DNA of 28,711 bases from Acanthaster planci. Taxonomy: Eukaryota > Echinodermata > Asteroidea > Valvatida > Acanthasteridae. The position numbers and the translations under genes are program-made. The notes beneath the pieces are model-generated. The model was given only the letters and a program-made list of their open reading frames with translations, did not search any database and had not been told where the DNA came from. The number at the start of each line of letters is the position of its first letter. Positions within the stretch are counted from its first letter, which is position 1. Positions 20,557-28,711 of this stretch are shown in pieces. Location: the NCBI RefSeq assembly GCF_001949145.1, contig NW_019091705.1, positions 206,515 through 235,225 on the forward strand, in the 5' to 3' direction.

Positions 20557-21880
20557 TTTAGTATTTCCTGCAGACATAGGGACTACTTATCTTTGGAATT
20601 TGAGGATTGTCCATGTAGCAGTCAGATTGAACAATGTTCATGATCGAGAACAAAGTAAATGACTGTAGCCTTTGCTGGAGATTATAGGAGCATCTCCATT
20701 GGGTTGACTATTGTCCTGGTAAGGCTTCACAGAGCTGTCAATTGCATCTGGCCTATACTGGCACTGTAAGCATTAAGCGAGATTATTGTGTCATTCTGAT
20801 CATACACACTTGGAAAGGATCAAGAGTGTGTTCCATGGTCATACCACACTAGAAAGTCCAGTGAACAATACACTGATTGCACTGGCTAAGTCACATGACC
20901 CATAGTGGATATCAAACATCATCAAACTTTGCATCCTTCCATAGCAAAGGGTGTCATAAGTGTCATTTACCAAAAATAAAGCTGTCGGTCAGTAAAGTAC
21001 TCTGACAATTATTTGCTGAGTGCTATACCAAACTCTGGCTTTCGTTTTGGTAAACAACATGCTACACTGTTTGCTTTGGGAGTGTGCAATATTTGTTGGT
21101 GTTTGATACCCAGAGTAGGTCATGTGACTTTGCAGGTGTAATCGGTTTATAGGTCATGTATAGTGACAGTAAAGTGCTGGTAATGGTTATCCACCACAGG
21201 GCAAGGTTTGCAGTTTTACAATGAAGTACTTTGCATAATCTGCCTAATACCCATCACAGTATAAGGAATTGATCCAGGTACCGTGTTTCACTTATTGTGA
21301 GCAGTACTGTAATGAACTACATAATAATAGTTGCTCGTCCTCTCTTGTCTTCTAGATGTCAAAAGAATGGCCTAATAATAATCTTGTCCACAGAGTCAGC
21401 ACACACCTTCTTACATGTGACTGCTCGGAGTCTGCAGAATATGGTTACAACTTCCAAGCCTTTCACTACTTTTGTCAACACTAGGACAAGCCCTTTGACT
21501 GTATTACAGTACATTGCAGTCAAGATGTGTTTTTTGTATTATATTACACTTCAGGTCAACACTCTACATTGGATGTAGTGTTTAGTGTTAAAGAATTCTT
21601 CTCTTTGATTTGATTATATAAACAGTTTTTACTGTTTTTGTGTTGTGGGTTTTGAGTTGACAAAGCATTTAATTGCTTTTTAAAATCTAATATAACCATA
21701 ATTCAATGACATCATGCTTGTTTACATATGCTTTTACTAGGGCAGCTACATGTAGATGGGACAAGCTCCTTGAGCACATGCAGCACACATTTAAAGAAAA
21801 AAGATAGCATTATATTTCAGTCTTTAAGTGGCATTTGCTGCCTGTGGTTGCATTGCTACCCATGATTGCATTACTGGAGG

Positions 21881-21993
21881 TACAGTAGAACCATTTATAA
21901 AAAATGATACAAAGAGCAAAATGTTAAATCCAAAGTCTCACAATGTCGCTTAGTCTTCTTTGTTTATAACACATTTTATAACGAGGATTTTGT
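21881..21993. mobile_element. Possible short pogo-like MITE remnant
   Basis: TA then CAGTAGAACCATTTATAAAA at 21883, and about 90 bases on an inverted counterpart ATTTTATAACGAGGATTTTG ending near 21993. CAGTAGAACC with a following TTATAA word is a common pogo/Tigger-type end. The right end is degraded and no TA duplication can be fixed, so this is tentative. Confidence 0.35.
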
Positions 21994-22179
21994 CACACAT
22001 GTAAAAGGGTAATCCCAGCTGGTGCCAGCTACATGTACCTGTACCTTGCTAATAATTGACTGTAAGAGGTTGTCAGCAGGTGCTTGATGCTACCAAAGAC
22101 ATGTACATGTACTTGCTGCAAGTTGTGAGGAATTCAGTAGTCAGTGTTTTTTTAATTCACCTTACGTTTCTCTTTGCAG

Positions 22180-22357
22180 TGTCCGCAAGCAGGTGGTGAA
22201 TATTCCATCTTTCATCGTTCGTCTGGACTCCCAGAAGCACATTGACTTCTCCCTTAGGTCTCCACTGGGAGGGGGGCGGCCAGGTCGTGTGAAACGGAGG
22301 AATATGCGCAGGGCCCAGGGTGGGGCAGATGCTGATGGCGAGGAAGATGAGGATTAA
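22180..22357 (+). CDS. RPS9: Ribosomal protein S9, last coding exon with stop
   Basis: It completes Arg133 (CG|T) and encodes [40 protein letters not shown] and an acidic tail [12 protein letters not shown], ending at TAA 22355-22357. This is the end of the S4 domain and the basic C-terminal extension. With the other two exons the CDS is 576 bases, 191 residues, against 194 in human. The tail after GRVKRR varies among animals, as is usual for this protein. All landmarks are intact, so the gene should be functional. Confidence 0.97.
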
Positions 22358-22450
22358 TAAGCATGCTTGAAAGGAAGGACCTGTGCCAACAGGGAAATCA
22401 GAGTAGGAATTTATATAAACACTTGTCGACACCTGTCTTTGGTGTTACAG
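22358..22450 (+). terminator. RPS9: Likely short RPS9 3' UTR with variant poly(A) signal
   Basis: TATAAA at 22414-22419 is followed by a GT-rich stretch (TGTCTTTGGTGTT, about 22433-22446). Ribosomal protein mRNAs usually have short 3' UTRs, so cleavage near 22435 is plausible. No AATAAA lies within the next 200 bases. This is inference from signals only. Confidence 0.4.
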
Positions 22451-22914
22451 ATGGACTCATTTTTATAGTTAACAGTTCCAGTTTCATCCTGTTTCAAGTT
22501 GGATGGGTGACCATATCACAGGAATCAGTCTTTGCTCATTGATAAAATGTAATATTCAAATATGAAACACATCATCAAAGCAAATTACACATAACTGTTG
22601 AAAACTAATGTTCTACAAGCTGTTTCTGCTGTAAAGACATGTTTGTCCTTACCATGTACCACCATTTTCCTTTCTGCCCAAGCTGAATTGAAGGATATTA
22701 AAAGGCCTGACCTGTCGGGCTGAACTGAAAATATGTAGTGTAAATTGACATGCTGTTGTGATAATAGTGTCTGCCTGGACTCGATCAAGCTTAGGTTGGT
22801 AGAGTTTTGAAGTGTTTAATTAGGAATGAGACGAATGTGTTTTTCAGGAGAGAAGCACTGAGCAGTTTTGGGGACCTTTTTAAGTTGGAGAAAAATTGAA
22901 TGGAAGGGTTGTAT

Positions 22915-23005
22915 GAACAGGCGAGAATCAAACCCAGGTATTTGAGTCTGTAGTCCTATATCGAACCACTGACTTCCTTCCACAGCCATGAGTTTAGCCC
23001 CATGC
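22915..23005 (-). mobile_element. tRNA-derived SINE fragment
   Basis: On the minus strand, GTCAGTGGTTCGA (22973-22961) matches a polymerase III A box and GGGTTTGATTC (22935-22925) a B box, about 36 bases apart as in tRNA genes. Between them lies a possible anticodon-arm region, but no clean cloverleaf closes because the acceptor stem does not pair. This fits the head of a degenerate tRNA-derived SINE better than a functional tRNA. Confidence 0.5.
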
Positions 23006-23416
23006 CAAGATGTATGACAATGCTGGGATACAGAGCAGTCACCAGTGAATGCATGTACATGTACTCTATACGCACACAGTACACGAGGCATGTGTGTGTG
23101 ATGTATAGTGTGTGTGCATTGAATTTCAAAGCGATAGACTACCGTGGGTATGTTTTGACATTGGCGGGTCACATGTGTGAACAGTACCACGAGGTTAATG
23201 CCTACGACAGTTGATGGTAATGTTTATGTTATCCTATAATGGACAATTTTGGCGATTACTGAACTTTCCTTCATAACTTTCAGTCCGACTCACACAAAGG
23301 TCATTGTATCTATTGTATCAAAGGTCATTGGCCTGCTACACTGCTGTGGCTTCCTCGCACCCAGTGTCATTTCCTCCAGCGGCTTCTTGTTGGGGCTCTC
23401 TGGCAAGAATGCATCT

Positions 23417-23448
23417 CATTCCACTGACACTGTAGTGTCAGTGGAATG
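23417..23448. repeat. Perfect 32 bp palindrome
   Basis: CATTCCACTGACACT at 23417-23431 is followed, after GT, by its exact reverse complement at 23434-23448. With G-U pairs and one bulge the pairing could extend outward by about six more positions. Confidence 0.9.
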
Positions 23449-23543
23449 GGGGTGCGGCAGTTGTATGCAAATGATCAATCTACTTAAATATTTCTAGCCT
23501 TGGTATTATAATTACGTACATGTACTTCGAAGCTCAAACAACA

Positions 23544-24306
23544 TGGCGGCTTCATGCGAGCAAGTACCGTGTCAATAGTGTCTGGTTTGTGGGAAGGAAT
23601 TAGTGGCATGCAAGACATATCTTTCACACCATACCAGACATGAAATTGCCACTCTTGTATCGTTGGGGAATACAGTTATGCTGCATCGCATCATGTTTGC
23701 GATATCTGCGGCAGAAAAATTGGGAAAACAAAATCGTTATCTGACACCACGCAAGAAATACGTTCTCGCTTTTTTGCAACTCACAATGAGCATGCTGCCT
23801 GAGGCCAGATTACTCACACAAGCAGCAAATAAACCTACACGTGCAGCAAGAAAACGACAACAAACTGGCAGTCCGGGTACTCTGTCCTCGAAGATTAAGG
23901 TCTTTAAGTACGCTTTAGTTAGCTTGGGAGGGCATACTGACTGTACATAATTATGGGTCGCCAAGAACAGGATCCTCAGTCATAACCTACATGTAGGCGT
24001 AACCTACATGTTGTCTGAGTATAACCCGTTCTACTCTGTGCTAACTCCGTACGAACGTCTGTGTTGTCGGGACTGCAGACAGCCATGATGCATGTGACCT
24101 TACCTTGGTGTATTATTGAGGTCATCAAAATTTATTATGCATGCAATTTAGCGAATGCTGGTTGGTTCCCTTGGAAAAGCGAGAGAAAAATAAAGAACAA
24201 GTTAAAACGCTGCTGCAAGATTCACAAGACGTTAGTACGAGCTGGCGCACAGTCTAATTATGACTCGTTAGAGGTGCTGTGCACGGTGTCCGCTATCAAG
24301 CACTAA
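23544..24306 (+). pseudogene. Broken open region starting with a C2H2-like finger
   Basis: AACAACATGGCGGCTTCATG at 23538 gives a good start context. The frame reads MAASCEQVPCQ, a TAG at 23577, then CLVCGKELVACKTYLSHHTRH. This fits the C-X2-C-X12-H-X3-H spacing of a classical zinc finger. The frame then stays open to 23950 with a basic end (KPTRAARKRQQ). Further short frames contain CCRDCRQP (about 24055) and a Lys-rich stretch up to 24306. I do not recognise the protein. It may be the 5' part of the DIRS-like element that follows, or an unrelated degraded gene. Confidence 0.35.
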
Positions 24307-24359
24307 CGTCTTGAAACCAAGACTACTGACACTGCGGCTCTTCGATGCACAAGCCTCCT

Positions 24360-25600
24360 TCGGAGCATGAACTGCAGATCGACGCTCTACGTCGTCTTTT
24401 GTCGTTCAACCAGCAAGAAGTCGCATTCCTCCAAACATCGAGATGCATTTCCTTGTGCTATCATCTCGGCTTTCCAGTCCTGTGAGACACTCTTTTTGCT
24501 GGTCACCTGCTTCAATCTGAAAGCAACACCATCTGCTGCAGCTCCAGATTCTGACCCTCTGCTTGCTGATCCGCCCTCCGTGACCTTTTCCGACCAATAC
24601 GGACATGCATCGGTTGTCAGTGCGGGCTTGGATAATCCAGCACACTATCAACCCTCATCTAAATCCACACGCAAACTCAGTCAAGATACATGTACGCAGC
24701 AAGAAGCGGTCCAGCCACGGCCCGACCTTCGAGATGCGTCTTTTGGGGATGAAGAAATAGACTCTGCTGCCAGCCTTACGCCTATAGAGGCTTGTCTATG
24801 TCTGCTCCAGAAAGACTTGCTTTGGCTCTTGGGTACAGGCCTACCCGCCTAGTCACTGGTCAAAGAGGACTCCGAGTGACGCCCTTCCGTAAAACGTCAT
24901 GCGGTCACACTGGAAGCTTCAGCACTGCTTTTTCCAGAACTACCTCTAGACCGCTCACGCATGGAAATGTACAAAGTTCCCTCCAGTGCAAAATGCTGGT
25001 GATCATACTTGGCTCGAGCTAGAGCCTATTTACAATTCCCCCAGAATGGCCTCACCATTTTGAAGTTTCTGTCTATTCTCGAGCTTCCTACTGCAGCTAA
25101 AGACAAAATTGCTTCCGACTCAGCTAAGTCTTCCAGCAAGAACCACTTCCTTGATGAAGACAAGTCCAACCTGGAGCTTACCATAACCAAGTTGGACAAA
25201 GCCTCTCATCACAGTCTCTGGTGTACTGCTTTTTTCTCATTCTTATCAGAGTACCTCTCTTATACGTGTGAAGAAGATTCTCCTGATTTTCCAGGCCTTG
25301 CTACAGTTGCTGTCAGAGCCTTGGACGAAAACATTAACCCCATCTTCCAGCAATTCTCGCGGATTTCCTGATTAGCTACGTCTTCCCGCAGAGCTAATGC
25401 TCTTGAGGCAATGGATATCTCGCACGAAGGTGTCAAAACTAAACTTTGAATCCTCCCCTTGTACGGAAAACTTATTTGGCGGTCAGTTTATGGGACAATG
25501 GAATTGGAGGCCAAGTGCATCAACCCCCCCCAAAAAACACAAGGTTAGCTTCCGTGAACCTGTTCAGCCTCCTCGTCAGCAGCTATACCCCAGTCGCTGA
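24360..25600 (+). pseudogene. DIRS-like retroelement Gag region (decayed)
   Basis: Several overlapping frames run through this stretch. The part at 25009-25371 reads as a helical Gag-like segment (LDKASHHSLWCTAFFSFLSEYL and DENINPIFQQFSR). After a frame change at about 25395, LLRQWISRTKVSKLNFESSP with ENLFGGQFMG resembles the end of DIRS-type Gag proteins, where a Trp-containing LLRR.LW-like segment and an SSPF...LFG motif precede a Pro/Lys-rich tail. That tail follows here (PPKKHKVSFREPVQPPRQQ). Stops and frameshifts prevent a full-length product. The assignment rests on motif order, not on a search. Confidence 0.5.
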
Positions 25601-26230
25601 GCTCACCAGTTCAGCCTGACCTCTTCCTCTCCCTCCTTTAATTCCCCCGGGCACTAGTCAAATTACGTACTTCCTTCCCATCCCCTTCTCAGCCCACGTA
25701 AACAACACAAAAGGGACACAGACCCAAAGGATAGTCCCAGCGCTACCCCTGTCCACTTCGGGGGTCGGCACCGATGACTACCCCACTTCGTTTCTGGCCT
25801 CTTTCCCCGAACCTGTCGAAGGCCACCTACAGTTCTTTGAAAGGGTCTAGCAGGATGTCACGTTGGACAGATTAGTACTTGCGACCGTTTCTATTGGCTA
25901 CTCTCTCAAATTCACGAGTACCCCCACCGACCGACCCAATTCTTTTTCAAACTCCAATCTCCTTCGACGAGAACAAACGGCTAGCATTGGAGACGGAAAT
26001 AAACGCTCTTCTTCAGGAACAGGTCGTCTTTCTTGTTCCCATAAATGACAGCAGCGTAAGCTTCATTTTGACTTTCTTCGTCACACCAGAGAAGAAACCT
26101 GGCGAGTGGCAACCTAGTATAAACCTCGGCCACTGGAGAAGTTCATCCGTCCCAAAAGGTTCCACTTGTGTAGACTTAAATCAAGTCGGACTTCAGTTGC
26201 TCTTCCCTAGTCAGCCCTCCCGTCAGCTGG
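25601..26230 (+). pseudogene. DIRS-like reverse transcriptase, N-terminal fragment
   Basis: From 25879 the frame reads through a PPPTDPILF segment, an EINALLQEQVVFLVP block and ILTFFVTPEKKPGEWQPSINL. This corresponds to the finger region of DIRS/Gypsy-type RT (EI..LL.KG.IE.VP, then FFVPKKDG..RP.INL). A one-base shift at about 26123 continues as PLEKFIRPKRFHL, the next expected block. The sequence then stops resembling RT at about 26190. The catalytic YxDD region, RNase H and the tyrosine recombinase of DIRS elements are absent, so the element is 3'-truncated. No terminal repeats were recognised. Confidence 0.55.
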
Positions 26231-28300
26231 TACGCACAACACGATCGTCGCGCTCGGCCCGGCAGCTCGCATAAAAGCGCCCTTATTTGATAGCCTTTAT
26301 TGTACAACGCGTGTCATAGTCGCCAGTCAGTAAGTCCGACTTGATAGATAAGCCAATCGGACCCCCGTCGGTGATATGTAGTTATTCATAATTGCATTTG
26401 AACGACATGATTTTGCATTATGTATACGGAATTTCCACCAATCAAAGTAGTCAGACTTTGTGGATTCGTTCATTAAAATGCAGGTATGAACAACGTAAAA
26501 ACAGGTCCAGCAATGTGATTTGCTGCTATCATTTTTGATAGATGAGCCCATTCGCTGTTTACAAACGGTTGGCAGATTCGTCAAGTCGGGATTTCTGAAC
26601 TGAATTCGTAGTAAGTGGACCGAGAGGGCGCAAGCAAGTAACGGCGCGCGGTATCGATACAGTACATAGATGGATCCCAATATACGACGCTTTTAGCGTC
26701 GATCTGCGCACCGACGCGTTTGAAAATGAGGCTGTATGTGTCAGCTTCAATTCTTAATATGATCAGACGATTGAAAGTAAAAAGTCAAGACAAAGACTTA
26801 AAAGGTGTGTTAAATTCAGACTGCTCCGTTTGCAAATTTTTGTAGAAGAGTCTTTCAGGATGATTCGACACGAAAAGAAAATACAATAGCAATTTACTGC
26901 ATCTTGTGCAGTGGGCGTGGTTTAAACTGAAATGGCGTCACACTTCCGAACCGGATACTGCATGTACTGTGTGAACTCCGCGGGCAGACGGGGGCGTGCG
27001 ATGAAGTTCAACACATAGAGCCTCGGTTTCGATGCAGATGTGCGCAGACGGCGCTAATGTGAAATTGCTTTATACATGTATACGTAGATATCTAAAACAG
27101 AAACAGAGATGTCACCATGGTCACAGAGATTCTGACTTCAGTCAAGTCTGTTGCTTGTGCCGAGAATGGACCTTTACTATTAAATATGTGAAAAAGGAAG
27201 GGGCACGTGCATTACCACTGCTGGTTGGCAAAGTTGATTAAATCAGCGATGTAACAATACAAATTTTCGTGGCGTGCACAACCATTGGCACGTATTTCTG
27301 TACTGTGGGGGAAAGGAAAAAAAAATACAGTGCTCACCGGTTTATCTGTACTGTTTGACATGACTACGGAGTTTTAAGACAAGAAATTGTTACTCTCCGA
27401 TCTCAGCACACTTGAAACTTCATTTAGTTTCAAGAAGAGTGTACGGAAGTACCGAGAAAGGGTTTTAATACGGTGTTGATTGATCTTCAACGCGTCAGAT
27501 TCATGGTTAAAGTTCGCCGGCATTCTTTACGGCTACGCATGCCAACCGGTGATAGTAGCACGCATGCGCCTGTCTAATTTCCATATTTCATGGAAAAAGG
27601 TCCATTTTTATTGCTGTGCATGGACGCGAACAAGTCACGTGAATAAGGCCACGAGCAAGGACAAAATAATTTTTCAGTCATAAGTTTAAGTAGTCTTTGA
27701 GGATCAATGGGACGGCCGAAATTACTCTTTCATCATCGCACTGTACAATATTCAGTAGCAAAAAAGTCCGATGCAGAGCCCGTCGTGTCGTCCTCCTGCC
27801 CAAGTTGGATCCCATTGCTGATCCTCCGTTGAGCGTTATTCCGCTCAACTTCTTAACCTTGGGTCAACTCAATGGTCTCTACGCCCTAGTCGTTTTTTGC
27901 TAATTTCTTGATAAAAAAGGTCAAGTGCAATCAACTCTCGTTTTTGCCTACCGCTGTTCATGTTGAACAGCCTAGTTCAGTCACCTTTAACGTCCTCTCA
28001 GCCAGAAAACAAAACATTCAAGTCGGCCTCTGGTCAAGTATATAGGGATGTGTATTAACAACTACGCCACGTGGCCCCGTGAAATATTTACACAGCTGAA
28101 GCCATGGCTTGCCAAGGCTAGCCAGGGTTTGTCAAATACCACGTCTGGCAGGTCAGCGGGTGAGTCTCATTGATATAGCTAAAGTGTAGGATGCATAAGT
28201 CTGGGTTTTTTCCGTGGTGGGACCACGGACGTATAAGAAAATCGGGACTCTCAATGCCCTTAATCAGCTTACAGAGATCATTGGATCCACTAGCGGCCAT
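26231..28300. other. Unassigned region, mixed and locally CpG-rich
   Basis: No gene is supported in most of this stretch. Small exact hairpins lie at 26685-26701 (CGACGCT, loop TTT, AGCGTCG) and at 28211-28229 (TCCGTGG, 5-base loop, CCACGGA). CpG words become more frequent after about 26640 than in the introns. The open frame at 27697-27903 resembles no protein I know. Confidence 0.4.
28118..28300 (-). CDS. Possible first exon of an unknown minus-strand gene
   Basis: GTAAAATGGCCGCTAGTGG on the minus strand (ATG at 28300-28298) is a good start context and MAAS is a frequent animal N-terminus. The frame gives MAASGSNDLCKLIKGIESPD and runs to a stop at 28118. A GTAAGC donor after codon 9 would end the exon early. 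The ATG lies about 90 bases downstream of a ZNF143/Staf-like promoter motif. The frame is also open upstream of this ATG, so the start is a choice by context. I do not recognise the protein and confidence is low. Confidence 0.25.
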   Translation of the reverse strand: MAASGSNDLCKLIKGIESPDFLIRPWSHHGKNPDLCILHFSYINETHPLTCQTWYLTNPG

Positions 28301-28388
28301 TTTACAGAGCCGAATACAAACCTCCGCTGGTAGTGCCCGCCTTGTTCTCCCTGGCGCCCTACAACATAATGACGTAATGCAGTGTTTA

Positions 28389-28408
28389 CCGCAGTGCATT
28401 GTGGGTGA
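28389..28408 (-). promoter_or_regulatory. ZNF143/Staf-like binding site
   Basis: The minus strand reads TCACCCACAATGCACTGCGG, which fits the Staf/ZNF143 consensus YTWCCCANMATGCAMYRCGM at nearly all positions. Such sites sit close to start sites of many animal genes, often in bidirectional promoters. Here it lies between a minus-strand ATG (28300) and a plus-strand ATG (28531). Confidence 0.5.
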
Positions 28409-28530
28409 AAGGTGGGGATGTTGCAGGAACGCGTTGACGTGACACGACATGTGTATAACGCTTACTATATTGCGTGTGTATCGACCTGACACGAAAAAAG
28501 AGAAAAATATATTCCTGATTATCGTCCGAA

Positions 28531-28711
28531 ATGGTTCATGTGAACTGCTGTGTTCCATTGTGTTTATCAAGCACTGAAAGAACGCCAGAGCTGCGATTTT
28601 TAACTTCCACGAGACCGCAGAAGGCAACAGATTTGGATAAGTTCCGTGAGAATTAAGGGCCATCAAAGCGAAGTTTAGATAAAGGGTGCACCCTGGTAAT
28701 TAGGCCAGAAA
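28531..28711 (+). pseudogene. THAP-domain N-terminus, frame-broken, cut by window end
   Basis: The start MVHVNCCVPLCLSSTERTPE at 28531, followed by LRF, has the C-X2-4-C pair and the hydrophobic layout of a THAP zinc-finger start; the usual pattern is a first Cys about five residues in, then a P.LRFH.FP block. Beyond it the frame stops resembling THAP, but the expected blocks appear in other frames: IWISSVRIKG (about 28630-28660) for the W-I...IRR stretch, and KGCTLVI (about 28681) where VCSLHF would be. At least two frameshifts are needed, so it is probably a decayed gene or transposon piece. THAP domains bind DNA in host regulators and in P-element-type transposases. Confidence 0.5.

Larger units (their letters stand above)
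17501..22179 (+). other. RPS9: RPS9 intron 2 (4679 bp)
   Basis: The donor is GTAGGCATTG at 17501 and the acceptor is TACGTTTCTCTTTGCAG ending at 22179. I recognise no protein-coding insertion here. It contains a CT microsatellite (19024-19044), a 23 bp tandem duplication near 20511 and a small pogo-like inverted structure at 21881-21993. A weak box C/D-like arrangement near 19686 was rejected. Confidence 0.93.
22451..23543. other. Intergenic region downstream of RPS9
   Basis: No coding gene is seen. It holds the SINE fragment and the palindrome listed separately, plus a TG/CA-rich inverted region at about 23067-23116. An open frame at 23249-23497 spans the palindrome and resembles nothing known. 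Confidence 0.4.

Noticed and set aside
28301-28666. Upstream extension of the minus-strand frame to 28666
   Set aside because: It runs antisense through the THAP-like start and the promoter motif and has no recognisable domain.

Overview
The window is animal nuclear DNA that is mostly intron, intergenic sequence and decayed transposons, with one clearly intact host gene. That gene is ribosomal protein S9 (RPS9) on the + strand. It has three coding exons (8100-8310, 17314-17500, 22180-22357) joined by a 9.0 kb and a 4.7 kb intron with GT...AG borders, and encodes 191 residues. Long introns, CR1/L2-type and DIRS-like retroelements, piggyBac and pogo/Tigger-type DNA transposons, and many copies of the palindromic word ATGTAC suggest a marine invertebrate, perhaps an echinoderm or another non-vertebrate deuterostome. 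This placement is an inference.

Layout. 1-2300: no recognisable gene; a TTAA-ended repeat unit (344-490) and two related arrays of a GAGACC-like hexamer (1301-1409, 2143-2292). 2395-6389: a nearly full-length but dead CR1/L2-type non-LTR retrotransposon, interrupted at a TA in its endonuclease domain by a 740 bp pogo/Tigger-like MITE (2763-3502). 6390-8080: no recognisable gene; upstream part of RPS9. 8311-17313, RPS9 intron 1: half of a related MITE (from 9382), two dead piggyBac transposases, both antisense to RPS9 (9715-11073 and 14264-16297), and a tandem pair of the TTAA-ended repeat (11373-11665). 17501-22179, RPS9 intron 2: low-complexity and small repeats. 22358-23540: RPS9 3' flank with a tRNA-derived SINE fragment and a 32 bp palindrome. 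23544-24306: a broken open region with a C2H2-like finger. 24360-26230: a 3'-truncated DIRS-like Gag/RT remnant. 26280-28711: a unique-looking region that ends in a possible bidirectional promoter holding a ZNF143/Staf-like site, with a degenerate THAP-domain start at 28531.

Only RPS9 is expected to be functional: its product is part of the 40S ribosomal subunit. The transposons form layers of different age. The clearest case is the MITE inside the retrotransposon, where removing the MITE and one TA copy leaves the retrotransposon frame continuous. I could not locate the RPS9 promoter or its non-coding first exon. No rRNA, CRISPR array or convincing functional tRNA was seen.
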